64,000 nt of DNA from Symbiobacterium sp040797425 (GCF_040797425.1 NZ_JBFNEH010000005.1:50372-114371), one strand, 5' to 3'. Shown: positions 25,277 through 33,627, counted from the stretch's first letter. Notes: generated by a model not told the origin, from the letters alone. A program made the numbers and translations.

Positions 25277-26173
25277 ATGAGCGTGTACGGCAAGCAAATC
25301 GCCGTGATCGGCGGGGACCGGCGCATGGCCGAGGCGGTGCACTTCCTGCTCAGGGCCGGCGCCCGGGTCCGGGTGGCTGGCCTGGAGTGGGAAGACCGCT
25401 TCGCCGGCGTGGAGGTCTGCTCTTCGGGGGCCGAGGCCCTCACGGGAGCGCAGGCCGTCATCCTGCCGGTCCAGGGGGTCAGCCCCGACGGAACGGTCTA
25501 CACCGCCGACGGCGTTCCACCCTGCGTGGTCGATCTGGATGGCCTGCGTCGCTGCGCCCGCGGCGCCCCGGTCTTCGTGGGCCTGAGCAACCCGTACCTG
25601 AACCGGATCTGCGAGGAGGCCGGGCTGCCGCTGATCGAGTACCGGGAGGCCGACCACTTCGCGACGTGGAACTCGATCCCCTCGGCCGAGGGGGCCATCC
25701 AGATGGCGATGGAGTCCACCCCGTTCACCATCTTCGGCAGCCGCTCGCTGGTGATCGGTTTCGGCCGCACCGGCAAGGCCATCGCCATGCTGCTGAAGGG
25801 GCTGAACGCGGAGGTCTCCGTCGCTGCCCGCAGCGAACTGGACCAGGCCCGCATCTGGGCCGCCGGCTACCGCCCCGTGGAGTGGGCCGCCCTGCCGCAG
25901 GCCGTGGCGGAGGCGGACATCATCTTCAACACCGTGCCGGCGCCGGTCCTCACGCGGGAGGTCCTGGCCAGGGCTCCGGGCCACGCGGTGATCGTCGACG
26001 TGGCCTCGGCCCCCGGAGGCACCGACTTCGAGGCCGCGCGGGAGCTGAGGCTCACGGCCCGGCTGGCGCCGGGGCTGCCGGGGATCGTCGCCCCGGTCAC
26101 GGCCGGCCGCATCATCGCCGAACTCGTCGTTCGCCACCTCCGACGGACCGATGCCATGGAGGGGGAGCGGTGA
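25277..26173 (+). CDS. dpaA: Dipicolinate synthase subunit A (SpoVFA)
   Basis: Makes dipicolinic acid, the major small molecule of the spore core, from the dihydrodipicolinate of the lysine pathway. The 298 residues show an N-terminal Rossmann-like half (IAVIGGDRRMAEAVHFLL), the linking motif NSIPSAEGAIQMAMESTPFTI, and a second dinucleotide fold (VIGFGRTGKAIAMLLKG). ATG 25277 has GGAGGAC about 10 bases upstream. A sigma-K-type promoter stands in front. The presence of this gene shows the organism makes endospores. Confidence 0.93.
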   Translation: MSVYGKQIAVIGGDRRMAEAVHFLLRAGARVRVAGLEWEDRFAGVEVCSSGAEALTGAQAVILPVQGVSPDGTVYTADGVPPCVVDLDGLRRCARGAPVFVGLSNPYLNRICEEAGLPLIEYREADHFATWNSIPSAEGAIQMAMESTPFTIFGSRSLVIGFGRTGKAIAMLLKGLNAEVSVAARSELDQARIWAAGYRPVEWAALPQAVAEADIIFNTVPAPVLTREVLARAPGHAVIVDVASAPGGTDFEAARELRLTARLAPGLPGIVAPVTAGRIIAELVVRHLRRTDAMEGER

Positions 26174-26175
26174 GC

Positions 26176-26775
26176 ATGGGAGAACTGGCCGGCAAGCGCA
26201 TCGGCGTCGCACTCTCGGCCTCCCACTGCAACCTGGGCCGGGCGATGGCCCAGCTCCGGCGGCTGCGGGACGAGGGCGCGGAAATCATCCCGATCATCTC
26301 GGCAAACGTGCGGACCACCGAGACCCGATTTGGGAAGCCTGACGACTGGATCACGCAGATTGAGCAGATCACGGGCCGCCTGCCCCTGATGACCATCCCC
26401 GAGGTGGAGCCCTTCGGGCCGAAGGTGAAACTCGACTGCCTCGTGATCATGCCCTGCACGGGCAACACCATGGCGAAGCTCGCCAACGCCATCAACGACA
26501 CGCCGGTCTGCATGGCCGCCAAGGCCCAGATGCGCAACCACCGGCCTGTCGTGCTGGCCGTGACCACCAACGACGGCCTGGGCATGAACGCCCGCAACCT
26601 TGGTACCCTCCTGGTGGCCAGGAACATCTATTTCGTGCCGTTCCGCCAGGACGATCCGTTCGGCAAGCCCACTTCCATCGATGCGGACATCGAGGACTAC
26701 CTGATTCCCACCATTCTCGCTGCGATGGAGGGCAGGCAGGTGCAGCCCCTGCTGCTCGGACCGAAGCACGGGTAG
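26176..26775 (+). CDS. dpaB: Dipicolinate synthase subunit B (SpoVFB)
   Basis: Flavoprotein-like partner of DpaA. The 199 residues open with the flavoprotein fold (KRIGVALSASHCNLGRAM), with PCTGNTMAKLANAINDTPV in the middle and NLGTLLVARNIYFVPFRQDD near the end. The start could be ATG 26176 or in-frame GTG 26170, which overlaps the dpaA stop; GGAGGGGGAG precedes both. It is immediately downstream of dpaA. Confidence 0.92.
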   Translation: MGELAGKRIGVALSASHCNLGRAMAQLRRLRDEGAEIIPIISANVRTTETRFGKPDDWITQIEQITGRLPLMTIPEVEPFGPKVKLDCLVIMPCTGNTMAKLANAINDTPVCMAAKAQMRNHRPVVLAVTTNDGLGMNARNLGTLLVARNIYFVPFRQDDPFGKPTSIDADIEDYLIPTILAAMEGRQVQPLLLGPKHG

Positions 26776-26836
26776 GCGACCCGGGCGGGCCGCCGGCGGA
26801 AGGGCGCAGGATTACGACGGAAAGGATGGATTCGTT

Positions 26837-27850
26837 ATGAAGAACGTCGCCGTTGTGGGCGCCACCGGCGCCGTCGGCCACGAACTCCTCGCCCTGCTGG
26901 AGGCCCGCAACTTCCCCGTGGGGCGGCTGCTCCCGCTGGCCAGCAGCCGCAGTGCCGGCACCACCGTCACCTTCCGGGGCGAGCCCGTCACCGTTGAGGA
27001 GGCCACCCCGGCGGCCTTCGCCGGCATGGACCTGGTCTTCTTCGCCGCCACCGGTTCGCTCTCGCGGCAGCTGGCCCCGGCAGCCGTCCAGGCGGGGGCG
27101 GTCGTCATTGACAAGTCCTCCACCTGGCGCATGGACCCCGAGGTGCCCCTGGTGGTGCCCGAGGTGAACCCCGAGGATCTGCGCAAGCACAAGGGGATCA
27201 TCGCCAGCCCCAACTGCACCACCATCGGCCTGGTGATGGCCCTGAAGCCGCTGCACGACCTGGCCCGCATCACGCGGGTGATCGTCACCACCATGCAGGC
27301 GGTCTCGGGCACCGGCAAGGAGGCCATCGAGGAGCTGGAAGCGCAGACCCGTGCCTGGGCGGAGGGGCAGGCTTTCGAGCTGCCGCATAGCGTCTACAAG
27401 CGGCAGATCGCCTTCAACGTGCTGCCTTACGCCGAGACCTTTACCGACAACCTGTACACGACCGAGGAGCTGAAGCTCTCGGCTGAGACCCGCAAGATCA
27501 TGGGCATTCCGGACCTGCAGGTGACCATGACGTGCACCCGGGTGCCGGTCTTCGTCGGCCACTCGGAGTCGGTGCTCGTGGAGTTCGAGCGGAAGGTGAC
27601 CCCGGCCGAGGCGCGGGAGGCCCTCAGCCGCTTCCCGGGCGTCCGGGTGATCGACGACCCGCACCAGTTCGTCTTCCCCACCGCCCTCGACGCAGCGGGC
27701 ACCGACGACACGCTGGTCGGCCGCATCCGGGAGGACCTGACCAACGAGAAGGGGCTCTGGCTCTGGATCGTGAGCGACAACCTGCGCAAGGGCGCCGCCA
27801 CGAATGCCGTACAGATCGCAGAGAAGCTCCTGGAAATGCAGCTGGTCTAG
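26837..27850 (+). CDS. asd: Aspartate-semialdehyde dehydrogenase
   Basis: Reduces aspartyl phosphate to aspartate semialdehyde, the branch point for lysine, dipicolinate, threonine and methionine. The 337 residues show VGATGAVGHELLALLEARNFP, the catalytic Cys in SPNCTTIGLV (about 130), QAVSGTGKEAIEEL, and the substrate-binding TCTRVPVFVGHSESV with its His. ATG 26837 follows GGAAAGG. Confidence 0.95.
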   Translation: MKNVAVVGATGAVGHELLALLEARNFPVGRLLPLASSRSAGTTVTFRGEPVTVEEATPAAFAGMDLVFFAATGSLSRQLAPAAVQAGAVVIDKSSTWRMDPEVPLVVPEVNPEDLRKHKGIIASPNCTTIGLVMALKPLHDLARITRVIVTTMQAVSGTGKEAIEELEAQTRAWAEGQAFELPHSVYKRQIAFNVLPYAETFTDNLYTTEELKLSAETRKIMGIPDLQVTMTCTRVPVFVGHSESVLVEFERKVTPAEAREALSRFPGVRVIDDPHQFVFPTALDAAGTDDTLVGRIREDLTNEKGLWLWIVSDNLRKGAATNAVQIAEKLLEMQLV

Positions 27851-27904
27851 GCTGCGCCCGTGCCGGGTTGGCCCGACACCTGAGAGGAGGGACGCCGGCT
27901 CGGC

Positions 27905-29125
27905 ATGCGGATTATCGTTCAGAAGTTTGGGGGCACCTCCGTCGCCACGGCGGAGGGGCGCGAGGCGGTCATGCGCCGCGTGCGGCAGGCCTTGCAGGAC
28001 GGTTACAGCGTGGTGGTCGTGGTCTCCGCCATGGGGCGCGAGGGCGACCCGTACGCCACCGACACGCTGATCCAGCTGGCCCACGCGGCTACGACCGATC
28101 TGCATCCCCGTGAGATGGACCTGCTGCTCTCCTGCGGGGAGATCATCTCCAGCGTGGTCATGGCCGCCACCCTCACCGCTGCGGGCATCCCCGCCGTGGC
28201 CCTCACCGGTGGCCAGGCCGGTATCCAGACTGATGACCACTACGGCTCCGCGCAGATCCTGAAGGTGGACCCGGCCCCGGTACTTTCCCGCCTCAGGGAG
28301 GGGCTGGTGGCCGTGGTGGCCGGTTTCCAGGGCGTGAACGCCGCCGGCGAGGTGACCACCCTGGGCCGGGGCGGCTCCGACACCACGGCCGCGGCGCTGG
28401 GCGGGGCTCTCAGGGCCGAGGTGGTGGAGATCTACACCGACGTGGACGGCGTCAAGACCGCCGACCCGCGGCTGGTGGCGGAGGCCCGCACCCTCACCGT
28501 GACGACCTATGACGAGATCGCCCAGATGGCGCACTACGGGGCCAAGGTGGTGCACCCCCGGGCGGTGGAGATCGCCATGCAGCACCGGGTACCCATTCGG
28601 GTGCGCTCCACCTTCAGCGACGGGCCGGGCACACTGATCACGTACAGCGCCGAGGCCGGCGTGATGTTCAGCGAGCCGTTCTCCGACCGCCTGGTCACGG
28701 CGGTCACCCACGTGGTGGGCCTCGCCCAGGTGGTGGTGAAGACCGGGCGCGACTGGGCGACGCCCCGGCTCTTCCGCCGCCTGGCCAACGCCGGCATCTC
28801 GGTGGACCTGATCAGCGTCTCACCGGAGCAGAGCGCCTTCTCCATTCCGGAGCAGCGCGCGGCCCAGGCCGAGATCATCCTCACCGAGCTGGGCCTTGTG
28901 GACATCCAGGTCCGCCACGGCTGCGCCAAGGTGACGGTGGTCGGCTCCGGCATGCGGGGCCGCCCCGGGGTGATGGCCACGGTGGCGGAGGCGCTCTACG
29001 CCGCAGAAGTACCCATATGGCAAACGGCGGACTCGCACGTCACCATCTCCTGCCTGATCCCGGCCGCCGACGTGCAGCGGGCCGTGCAGGCGCTGCACGA
29101 CGCCTTCGAGCTGGGCAGGCCCTGA
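27905..29125 (+). CDS. dapG: Aspartate kinase (DapG-type)
   Basis: Phosphorylates aspartate, the first step of the pathway. The 406 residues show the kinase domain (VQKFGGTSVAT at the start, LGRGGSDTTAAALGGALRA, YTDVDGVKTADPRLV) and two C-terminal ACT domains (about 265-400). Position beside asd and dapA matches Bacillus dapG, the diaminopimelate-inhibited isozyme expressed in sporulation. Allosteric specificity is inferred from position. Confidence 0.94.
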   Translation: MRIIVQKFGGTSVATAEGREAVMRRVRQALQDGYSVVVVVSAMGREGDPYATDTLIQLAHAATTDLHPREMDLLLSCGEIISSVVMAATLTAAGIPAVALTGGQAGIQTDDHYGSAQILKVDPAPVLSRLREGLVAVVAGFQGVNAAGEVTTLGRGGSDTTAAALGGALRAEVVEIYTDVDGVKTADPRLVAEARTLTVTTYDEIAQMAHYGAKVVHPRAVEIAMQHRVPIRVRSTFSDGPGTLITYSAEAGVMFSEPFSDRLVTAVTHVVGLAQVVVKTGRDWATPRLFRRLANAGISVDLISVSPEQSAFSIPEQRAAQAEIILTELGLVDIQVRHGCAKVTVVGSGMRGRPGVMATVAEALYAAEVPIWQTADSHVTISCLIPAADVQRAVQALHDAFELGRP

Positions 29126-29156
29126 TCTGATCCATCTTGATTGAGGAGGGATCCCC

Positions 29157-30038
29157 GTGTCGACCTTTGGACGGCTCCTGACCGCCATGGTGACCCCGAT
29201 GAGCCGAGACGGAGCAGTGGACTTCAAGCGGGCGGAGGAGCTGGCGAAACATCTGGTGGCGGCAGGTTCCGAGGGTCTGGTGGTCGCCGGCACCACCGGC
29301 GAGTCGCCCACGCTGTCGCACGAGGAGAAGCTGCGTCTGTTCCAGACGGTGGTGGACGCCGTGGGAGACCGGGTACCTGTCATCGCCGGGACCGGGTCGA
29401 ACAACACGGCGGAGACCATTCGCTTCTCGCGGGAGGCGGCGCGCACCGGAGTGCACGGGCTGCTGCTGGTCACGCCCTACTACAACAAGCCGCCCCAGGA
29501 GGGACTCTACCGGCACTTCCGGGCGGTAGCGGAAGCGGTAGACCTGCCGTGCATCCCGTACAACGTGCCCTCCCGCACGTCGGTGAACATGCTGCCGGAG
29601 ACGACGGTGCGGCTGGCCCGGGACGTGCCCAACATCGTGGGCATCAAGGAGTGCGCCGACGTGGGCCAGCTGGGGGAGATCCTCCGGGGGGCGCCCGAGG
29701 GCTTCCGGGTCTGGTCGGGCGAAGACGCCAACCTGCTGCCCTACCTGACCGTGGGGGCGTACGGGATCATCAGCGTGGCCAGCCACGTGGTGGGCCCGCA
29801 GATGCAGGAGATGATTCGGGCCTTCCTGGACGGCGACACCGCCCGGGCGGCCGCCTGGCACCGCCGGCTGCTGCCGGTGTTCAAGGGGCTGTTTGCGGTG
29901 ACCAACCCGATTCTGGTGAAGGCCGCCCTGGAGATGACGGGCTTCCCGGTGGGGCCGGTGCGGCTGCCGCTGGTGGACGCCACCGAGGCGCAGCGCGAGG
30001 CCCTGCGCGAGGCGCTGGCGGAGGCGGATGTGCTGTAG
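29157..30038 (+). CDS. dapA: 4-Hydroxy-tetrahydrodipicolinate synthase
   Basis: Condenses aspartate semialdehyde with pyruvate. The 293 residues show GTTGESPTLSHEEKL (substrate loop), TPYYNKPPQEGLYRHF (catalytic Tyr), YNVPSRTSVNM, the Schiff-base Lys in GIKECAD (about 163), and the C-terminal helical domain. GTG 29157 has GGAGGG upstream. Last gene of the operon; a terminator follows 50 bases later. Its product feeds both dapB and dpaAB in the same operon. Confidence 0.95.
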   Translation: MSTFGRLLTAMVTPMSRDGAVDFKRAEELAKHLVAAGSEGLVVAGTTGESPTLSHEEKLRLFQTVVDAVGDRVPVIAGTGSNNTAETIRFSREAARTGVHGLLLVTPYYNKPPQEGLYRHFRAVAEAVDLPCIPYNVPSRTSVNMLPETTVRLARDVPNIVGIKECADVGQLGEILRGAPEGFRVWSGEDANLLPYLTVGAYGIISVASHVVGPQMQEMIRAFLDGDTARAAAWHRRLLPVFKGLFAVTNPILVKAALEMTGFPVGPVRLPLVDATEAQREALREALAEADVL

Positions 30039-30083
30039 CTGGCGGTGGAGTGTGGGCGGTTGGCTGTGAGTTGTGGGTTGTGA

Positions 30084-30120
30084 GGGAGAGGCCGCGGCCG
30101 TTGGGGCCGCGGCCGCTCCC
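30084..30120 (+). terminator. Terminator of the dap/dpa operon
   Basis: 10-bp GC core (ggccgcggcc / ggccgcggcc) with a 5-base loop, extended by 5 more pairs across one mismatch. No T run. Confidence 0.55.
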
Positions 30121-30300
30121 GCGTGGGTCAAGGTGAACGTAAGGCGGCCGGTGGGCACTGAGGAGACGGTTGACGGGGCGCGGGCGTTGGCGCTGAGTGA
30201 GGGGCGGGAGGCTGCCGTGGACGCCGAACCTCGCCCGGCACGGTGGAACGTGCGAACCGTCATCCAGACTTGGGCTGACAGTGTTGCGGGACGCATGGAG

Positions 30301-30328
30301 TTGGACTGCTCGGTACAAGCCGTATAAA
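30301..30328 (+). promoter_or_regulatory. Orphan sigma-A-type promoter
   Basis: TTGGAC (30301-30306), 16-base spacer, TATAAA (30323-30328), pointing towards the methyltransferase remnant. Confidence 0.5.
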
Positions 30329-30420
30329 GATATAAGAAGATAAGGATCTAACTATCCACATAACCATCACCAACCATAGTCAACATAAGAAAACTTATCG
30401 GACGTCATACCGCCGCAACA

Positions 30421-30438
30421 CTTCTGCACGTGCAGAAG
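30421..30438. repeat. 18-bp perfect palindrome
   Basis: CTTCTGCACGTGCAGAAG, 53 bases downstream of the minus-strand small gene. It could be an operator or a weak terminator for that gene. Confidence 0.4.
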
Positions 30439-30491
30439 CAGGGGGTACACATCGAGTTCGGGGACCCGACCCACAGGCCGGCCACCGGTGG

Positions 30492-30818
30492 TCAACGGGC
30501 GCCCAGTCCGTGCACGGTTCCAAGCACGGAGACGAACAGCGTGGCCCGCCGGTGGTATTCGGGCACGTCTGCAGGCAGCAGTCCGCAGGCGTATTCGACG
30601 TCCACCTGCCAGCCGAGCAGGGTGCGCCGGGCAGAGACCGCGCCGCAGCCCGTGCAGTTGAACCCGCAGCCGTCGTCGACGCCGCTCCACGCTGAGGTGA
30701 ACGCTGCCACCGCCCGCTCTTGCGCTGCCTCCGCACTCAGCCACGAGGACCAGAGAAGGAGCAGCAGACCGACGAGCACGACCAGGCGGGAGCAGGCTTC
30801 GCGGCGGGGAGTGCCCAA
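30492..30818 (-). CDS. Small secreted protein of unknown function (possibly 5'-truncated)
   Basis: The predicted 108-residue product has a convincing signal peptide (n-region GTPRREACSR, core LVVLVGLLLLLWSS, AxA-type site in SAEAAQ) and a short Cys-containing mature part (GCGFNCTGCG, WQVDVEYACGLLP, YHRRATLFVSVLGTVHG). This looks like real protein rather than an antisense shadow. The only plausible start is TTG 30818, which has no ribosome-binding site and lies inside DNA that reads as methyltransferase on the other strand. The original 5' end may therefore be missing and the current n-region fortuitous. Function unknown. Confidence 0.5.
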   Translation of the reverse strand: MGTPRREACSRLVVLVGLLLLLWSSWLSAEAAQERAVAAFTSAWSGVDDGCGFNCTGCGAVSARRTLLGWQVDVEYACGLLPADVPEYHRRATLFVSVLGTVHGLGAR

Positions 30819-31317
30819 CGCGATGTTTGCCGTGGCGGATGCCGAGGCACTGCCGTTCGCGGATGGATCCTTCGACGTGGTCACCTGCCGCATCGCGGCG
30901 CACCACTTCCCCGCGGTGGACCGCTTCTGCCGGGAGGCGGCCCGGGTGCTGAGGCCGGGCGGCAGGCTGGTGGTGGTGGACAACGTGGCCCCGGAAGAGC
31001 CGGACCTGGACCGGTTCATCAACGAGGTTGAGAAGCTGCGGGATCCCAGCCATCACCGGGCGTACCGGCTGTCCGAGTGGAAGGGGTTCGTGGAGGAAGC
31101 GGGCCTGCACTTCACGGTGGCCCACCGGTTCACCAGCTGGGTCGACCGGGAGGACTGGCTGGCGCGGGCCAACACCCCCCCGGCGGTGGCCGACCAGGTC
31201 CGCACGGTGCTGGCCGGGGCGCCGGCGGCCGCGCGGGAGCGCTTCCGCATCACGGCAGACGGGTTCATACTGCACAAGGCGATCCTGGTGGGACAGAAGC
31301 CGCAAGGCGGGCGGTGA
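30784..31317 (+). pseudogene. Class I SAM methyltransferase, 5'-truncated
   Basis: From about 30784 the frame reads as a UbiE/Methyltransf_11-type enzyme. ADAEALPFADGSFDVVTCRIAAHHF is motif II and post-motif region (shown here as ADAEALPFADGS then FDVVTCRIAAHHF), followed by EAARVLRPGGRLVVVDN and a family-typical tail LRDPSHHRAYRLSEWKGF. The SAM-binding motif I (GxGxG), normally about 45 residues further upstream, is absent: the preceding in-frame sequence is Pro/Ser/Thr-rich and matches no methyltransferase. Candidate internal starts GTG 30811 and ATG 30823 would still lack motif I. It is probably a non-functional remnant. Confidence 0.7.
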
Positions 31318-31534
31318 CGCCAGGTGCGGCACCGAGGACCGGAGTGAGCTGAATCCGGCACGCGCTGAGCCAGGCCGGAGGGAGCGTGTACGGGAAGTCC
31401 CGGGCCGTCGCGGGCCCGGGCGGAGGCGAGTGTAGCCGTGAAGGCGCGACGGAAACGGGAGCACAGCCCGAAGTGCGCGTGGATACAAAGATCTGCATGC
31501 GCGTACCCACGGGCCTGAATGAACTGCAATAACG

Positions 31535-31594
31535 GCCGGAAGAACGGGTCGACCGCTTCGCAGGGGCGCGGTCGGCTCGTTAGCTATTTCCGGC
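31535..31594. repeat. Nested inverted repeats
   Basis: Outer 7-bp arms GCCGGAA (31535-31541) / TTCCGGC (31588-31594) enclose inner 7-bp arms CGACCGC (31550-31556) / GCGGTCG (31568-31574). It ends 9 bases before the RNase J -35 box. Confidence 0.55.
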
Positions 31595-31602
31595 ACCGTT
31601 GC

Positions 31603-31631
31603 TTGTAAGCGCGTAGGCTATTGGGTATAAT
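31603..31631 (+). promoter_or_regulatory. Strong sigma-A-type promoter of RNase J
   Basis: TTGTAA (31603-31608), 17-base spacer, perfect TATAAT (31626-31631). Confidence 0.75.
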
Positions 31632-31637
31632 CCTAAG

Positions 31638-31875
31638 GAAGGTCTGTTGAACGGCGAACCGGGAGAAGAGAACGGCGGCTGGACGGCCCCTCGCACCGGA
31701 ACGGCGGGTGGTGCGTTGCGGCGACAGTCGCCTCAACCCGCAGCGGTTGCTCTTCTCCTGATCCCCCATACCGCGATGCGCGTGTGCATGAGGACGGCGC
31801 CTCATGCAATGGGGGTTTGTTTTGCTGTGCGATCATTACATAATAGGGCGCCCGTGGGAGCCCTTCAAAAGGAGG
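31638..31875 (+). promoter_or_regulatory. Structured RNase J leader (candidate attenuator)
   Basis: About 240 bases of leader. A long-range 12-bp stem with one bulge (31662-31673 / 31746-31758) encloses a branched segment. Next comes a terminator: cccccat / atggggg (31763-31769 / 31809-31815) capped by gcatgagg / cctcatgc (31786-31793 / 31800-31807), followed by TTTGTTTT (31816-31823). AAAGGAGG follows at 31868-31875. No known riboswitch class was recognised. Confidence 0.55.
31763..31823 (+). terminator. Intrinsic terminator inside the RNase J leader
   Basis: Two stacked stems (7 and 8 bp) followed by an 8-base T-rich run, located between the promoter and the coding region, 64 bases before the start codon. 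Confidence 0.6.
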
Positions 31876-31886
31876 AACGCATTCGT

Positions 31887-33563
31887 TTGGCGCGTCACCG
31901 CGAGAAAACAAACAAGTTGCACGTCATCCCCCTGGGGGGGCTTGGCGAGATCGGCAAGAACAGCATGGCGGTTCAGTATGGCGACGACATCATCGTGATC
32001 GACGCCGGCCTCTCCTTTCCCGACGAGGAGATGCTGGGGATTGACATCGTGATCCCGGATTTCACCTACCTCCTGGAGAACCGGGAGAAGGTGCGGGCGC
32101 TGCTGATCACCCACGGCCACGAGGACCACATCGGCGCCGTCTCGTATCTGCTGCGGAACCTTCCCGTCCCGGTCTACGCCACCCGGCTGACGCTGGGCCT
32201 GATCGAGGGCAAGCTGGAGGAAGCGGGGGTGCCGCTGCCGCCGGGGTCTCAGGCCGTCAGGGCAGGCGACCAGGTGAAGCTGGGGCCGTTTACCTGCGAG
32301 TTCATCCGGGTGAACCACTCCATCCCCGACTCCTGCGCGATCGCCGTGACCACCCCGGTCGGCACGATCCTGCACACCGGCGACTTCAAGTTCGACCAGA
32401 CGCCCATCGACGGCGAGTTCACCGACTACCAGCGGCTGACCGAACTGGGGAAGAAGGGCGTTCTCGCCCTGTTGGCCGACTCCACCAACGCCGAGCGGCC
32501 AGGCTACACGCCGTCGGAGCGGTCGGTGCGCCCCAACCTGGAGCGGGTCTTCCGAGACGCCAGGGGGCGCATCCTCATGGCCACCTTCGCGTCGAACGTC
32601 CACCGGATTCAGCAGGCCATCTCCATCGCCGCCGAACTGGGCAAGAAGGTGGCCGTCGTCGGCCGGTCCATGGAGAACACGGTGAAAATCGCCCTGGAAC
32701 TGGGTTATCTGCACGTACCCGACGGGACGATCCTCCCCGTCGAGGAGCTGCGCCGGCTGCCGCTGCAGAGCCAGGTGATCCTGACCACCGGGTCGCAGGG
32801 CGAGCCCATGAGCGCTCTCAGCCGCATGTCGGTGAACGACCACAAGGCGGTCGAGATTATCCCTGGCGATACGGTGCTCTTCGCCGCCACTGCCATTCCT
32901 GGCAACGAGAAGTCCGTGGCCCGGACGGTGAACAATCTCTACCGGCGCGGGGCCGAGGTCATCTACGACCGGAGTGCCGGCGTGCACGTCTCCGGACACG
33001 CCAGTCAGGAAGAGCAGAAGCTGATGATCAACCTCACCCGGCCGAAGTTCTTCGTGCCGATCCACGGCGAGTACCGGATGCTGCTCAAGCACAAGCAGAC
33101 GGCCGAGGCGTGCGGCGTGCCGCCCGAGAACATTCTTATTGGCGAGAACGGCACGATCTTCGAGTTCACCCGCAACTCGGCGCAGATTGTGGGCAAGGTC
33201 ACGTCCGGCCAGGTACTGGTCGACGGGCTGGGCGTGGGCGACGTCGGCAACATCGTGCTGCGTGATCGCAGGCAGCTTGCCCAGGAGGGCATCCTGGTCG
33301 TGGTCGTCGCCGTCGACCGCGAGACCGGGATCATCGTGGGCGGGCCCGACATGGTGAGCCGCGGCTTCGTCTACGTGCGGGAGTCGGAAGGGCTCCTGGA
33401 GGAGGCGAAGGAGCGGGTGCGCCGTACCCTGGCCGAGCAGATGGACCGCAACGTGCCGGAGTGGGCCGTGCTGAAGAGTTCCATCCGCGACGTGCTCTCC
33501 CGGTACCTGTACGAGCGGACGCACCGCCGGCCGATGATCCTGCCCATCATCGTGGAGGTCTAG
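31887..33563 (+). CDS. rnj: Ribonuclease J (positional counterpart of RnjB)
   Basis: 5'-3' exo- and endoribonuclease of mRNA and rRNA maturation. The 558 residues equal Bacillus RNase J length (555). The metallo-beta-lactamase motif HGHEDH is at 76-81. The beta-CASP region includes HTGDFKFDQTPIDG, LLADSTNAERPGYTPSE and VHVSGHASQEEQKLM; the C-terminal domain ends RRPMILPIIVEV. TTG 31887 was chosen: homology begins right after it (NKLHVIPLGGLGEIGKN) and AAAGGAGG lies upstream, though the 11-base spacing is long; the ATT at 31881 is a less likely alternative. Position between dapA and tepA matches Bacillus rnjB. Confidence 0.94.
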   Translation: MARHREKTNKLHVIPLGGLGEIGKNSMAVQYGDDIIVIDAGLSFPDEEMLGIDIVIPDFTYLLENREKVRALLITHGHEDHIGAVSYLLRNLPVPVYATRLTLGLIEGKLEEAGVPLPPGSQAVRAGDQVKLGPFTCEFIRVNHSIPDSCAIAVTTPVGTILHTGDFKFDQTPIDGEFTDYQRLTELGKKGVLALLADSTNAERPGYTPSERSVRPNLERVFRDARGRILMATFASNVHRIQQAISIAAELGKKVAVVGRSMENTVKIALELGYLHVPDGTILPVEELRRLPLQSQVILTTGSQGEPMSALSRMSVNDHKAVEIIPGDTVLFAATAIPGNEKSVARTVNNLYRRGAEVIYDRSAGVHVSGHASQEEQKLMINLTRPKFFVPIHGEYRMLLKHKQTAEACGVPPENILIGENGTIFEFTRNSAQIVGKVTSGQVLVDGLGVGDVGNIVLRDRRQLAQEGILVVVVAVDRETGIIVGGPDMVSRGFVYVRESEGLLEEAKERVRRTLAEQMDRNVPEWAVLKSSIRDVLSRYLYERTHRRPMILPIIVEV

Positions 33564-33603
33564 GCGGCGGCCGATTGGGTCAACGAAAAACGGGCACGCT
33601 AAT

Positions 33604-33627
33604 GGGGCGAGGGCTCTTCCTCGCCCC
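33604..33627 (+). terminator. RNase J terminator
   Basis: 9-bp perfect stem (ggggcgagg / cctcgcccc) with a 6-base loop, 40 bases after the stop. Confidence 0.65.

Larger units (their letters stand above)
30039..30491. other. Gap after dapA with terminator, orphan promoter and AT-rich island
   Basis: No gene. It contains the dapA terminator (30084-30120), a good promoter (30301-30328) with no obvious gene downstream on that strand for 480 bases, an unusually AT-rich stretch (about 30315-30415), and an 18-bp perfect palindrome (30421-30438). Confidence 0.55.
31318..31886. other. Gap and leader region before RNase J
   Basis: No protein gene. It holds an 8-bp GC hairpin (31399-31420), nested inverted repeats (31535-31594), the RNase J promoter (31603-31631) and its structured leader with a terminator (31763-31823). 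Confidence 0.55.

Noticed and set aside
30430..30783. Reading the methyltransferase frame back to 30430 as one intact gene
   Set aside because: The upstream part is Ser/Thr/Pro-rich, matches no methyltransferase and is antisense to the small secreted protein.
31704..31726. GGGTGGTGC resembling a T-box element in the RNase J leader
   Set aside because: The rest of the T-box consensus (ACCGCG) and stem I are missing, and the gene is not amino-acid related.
31647..31886. 80-codon in-frame extension of RNase J
   Set aside because: It lies in the structured leader, has no ribosome-binding site and no similarity to RNase J.
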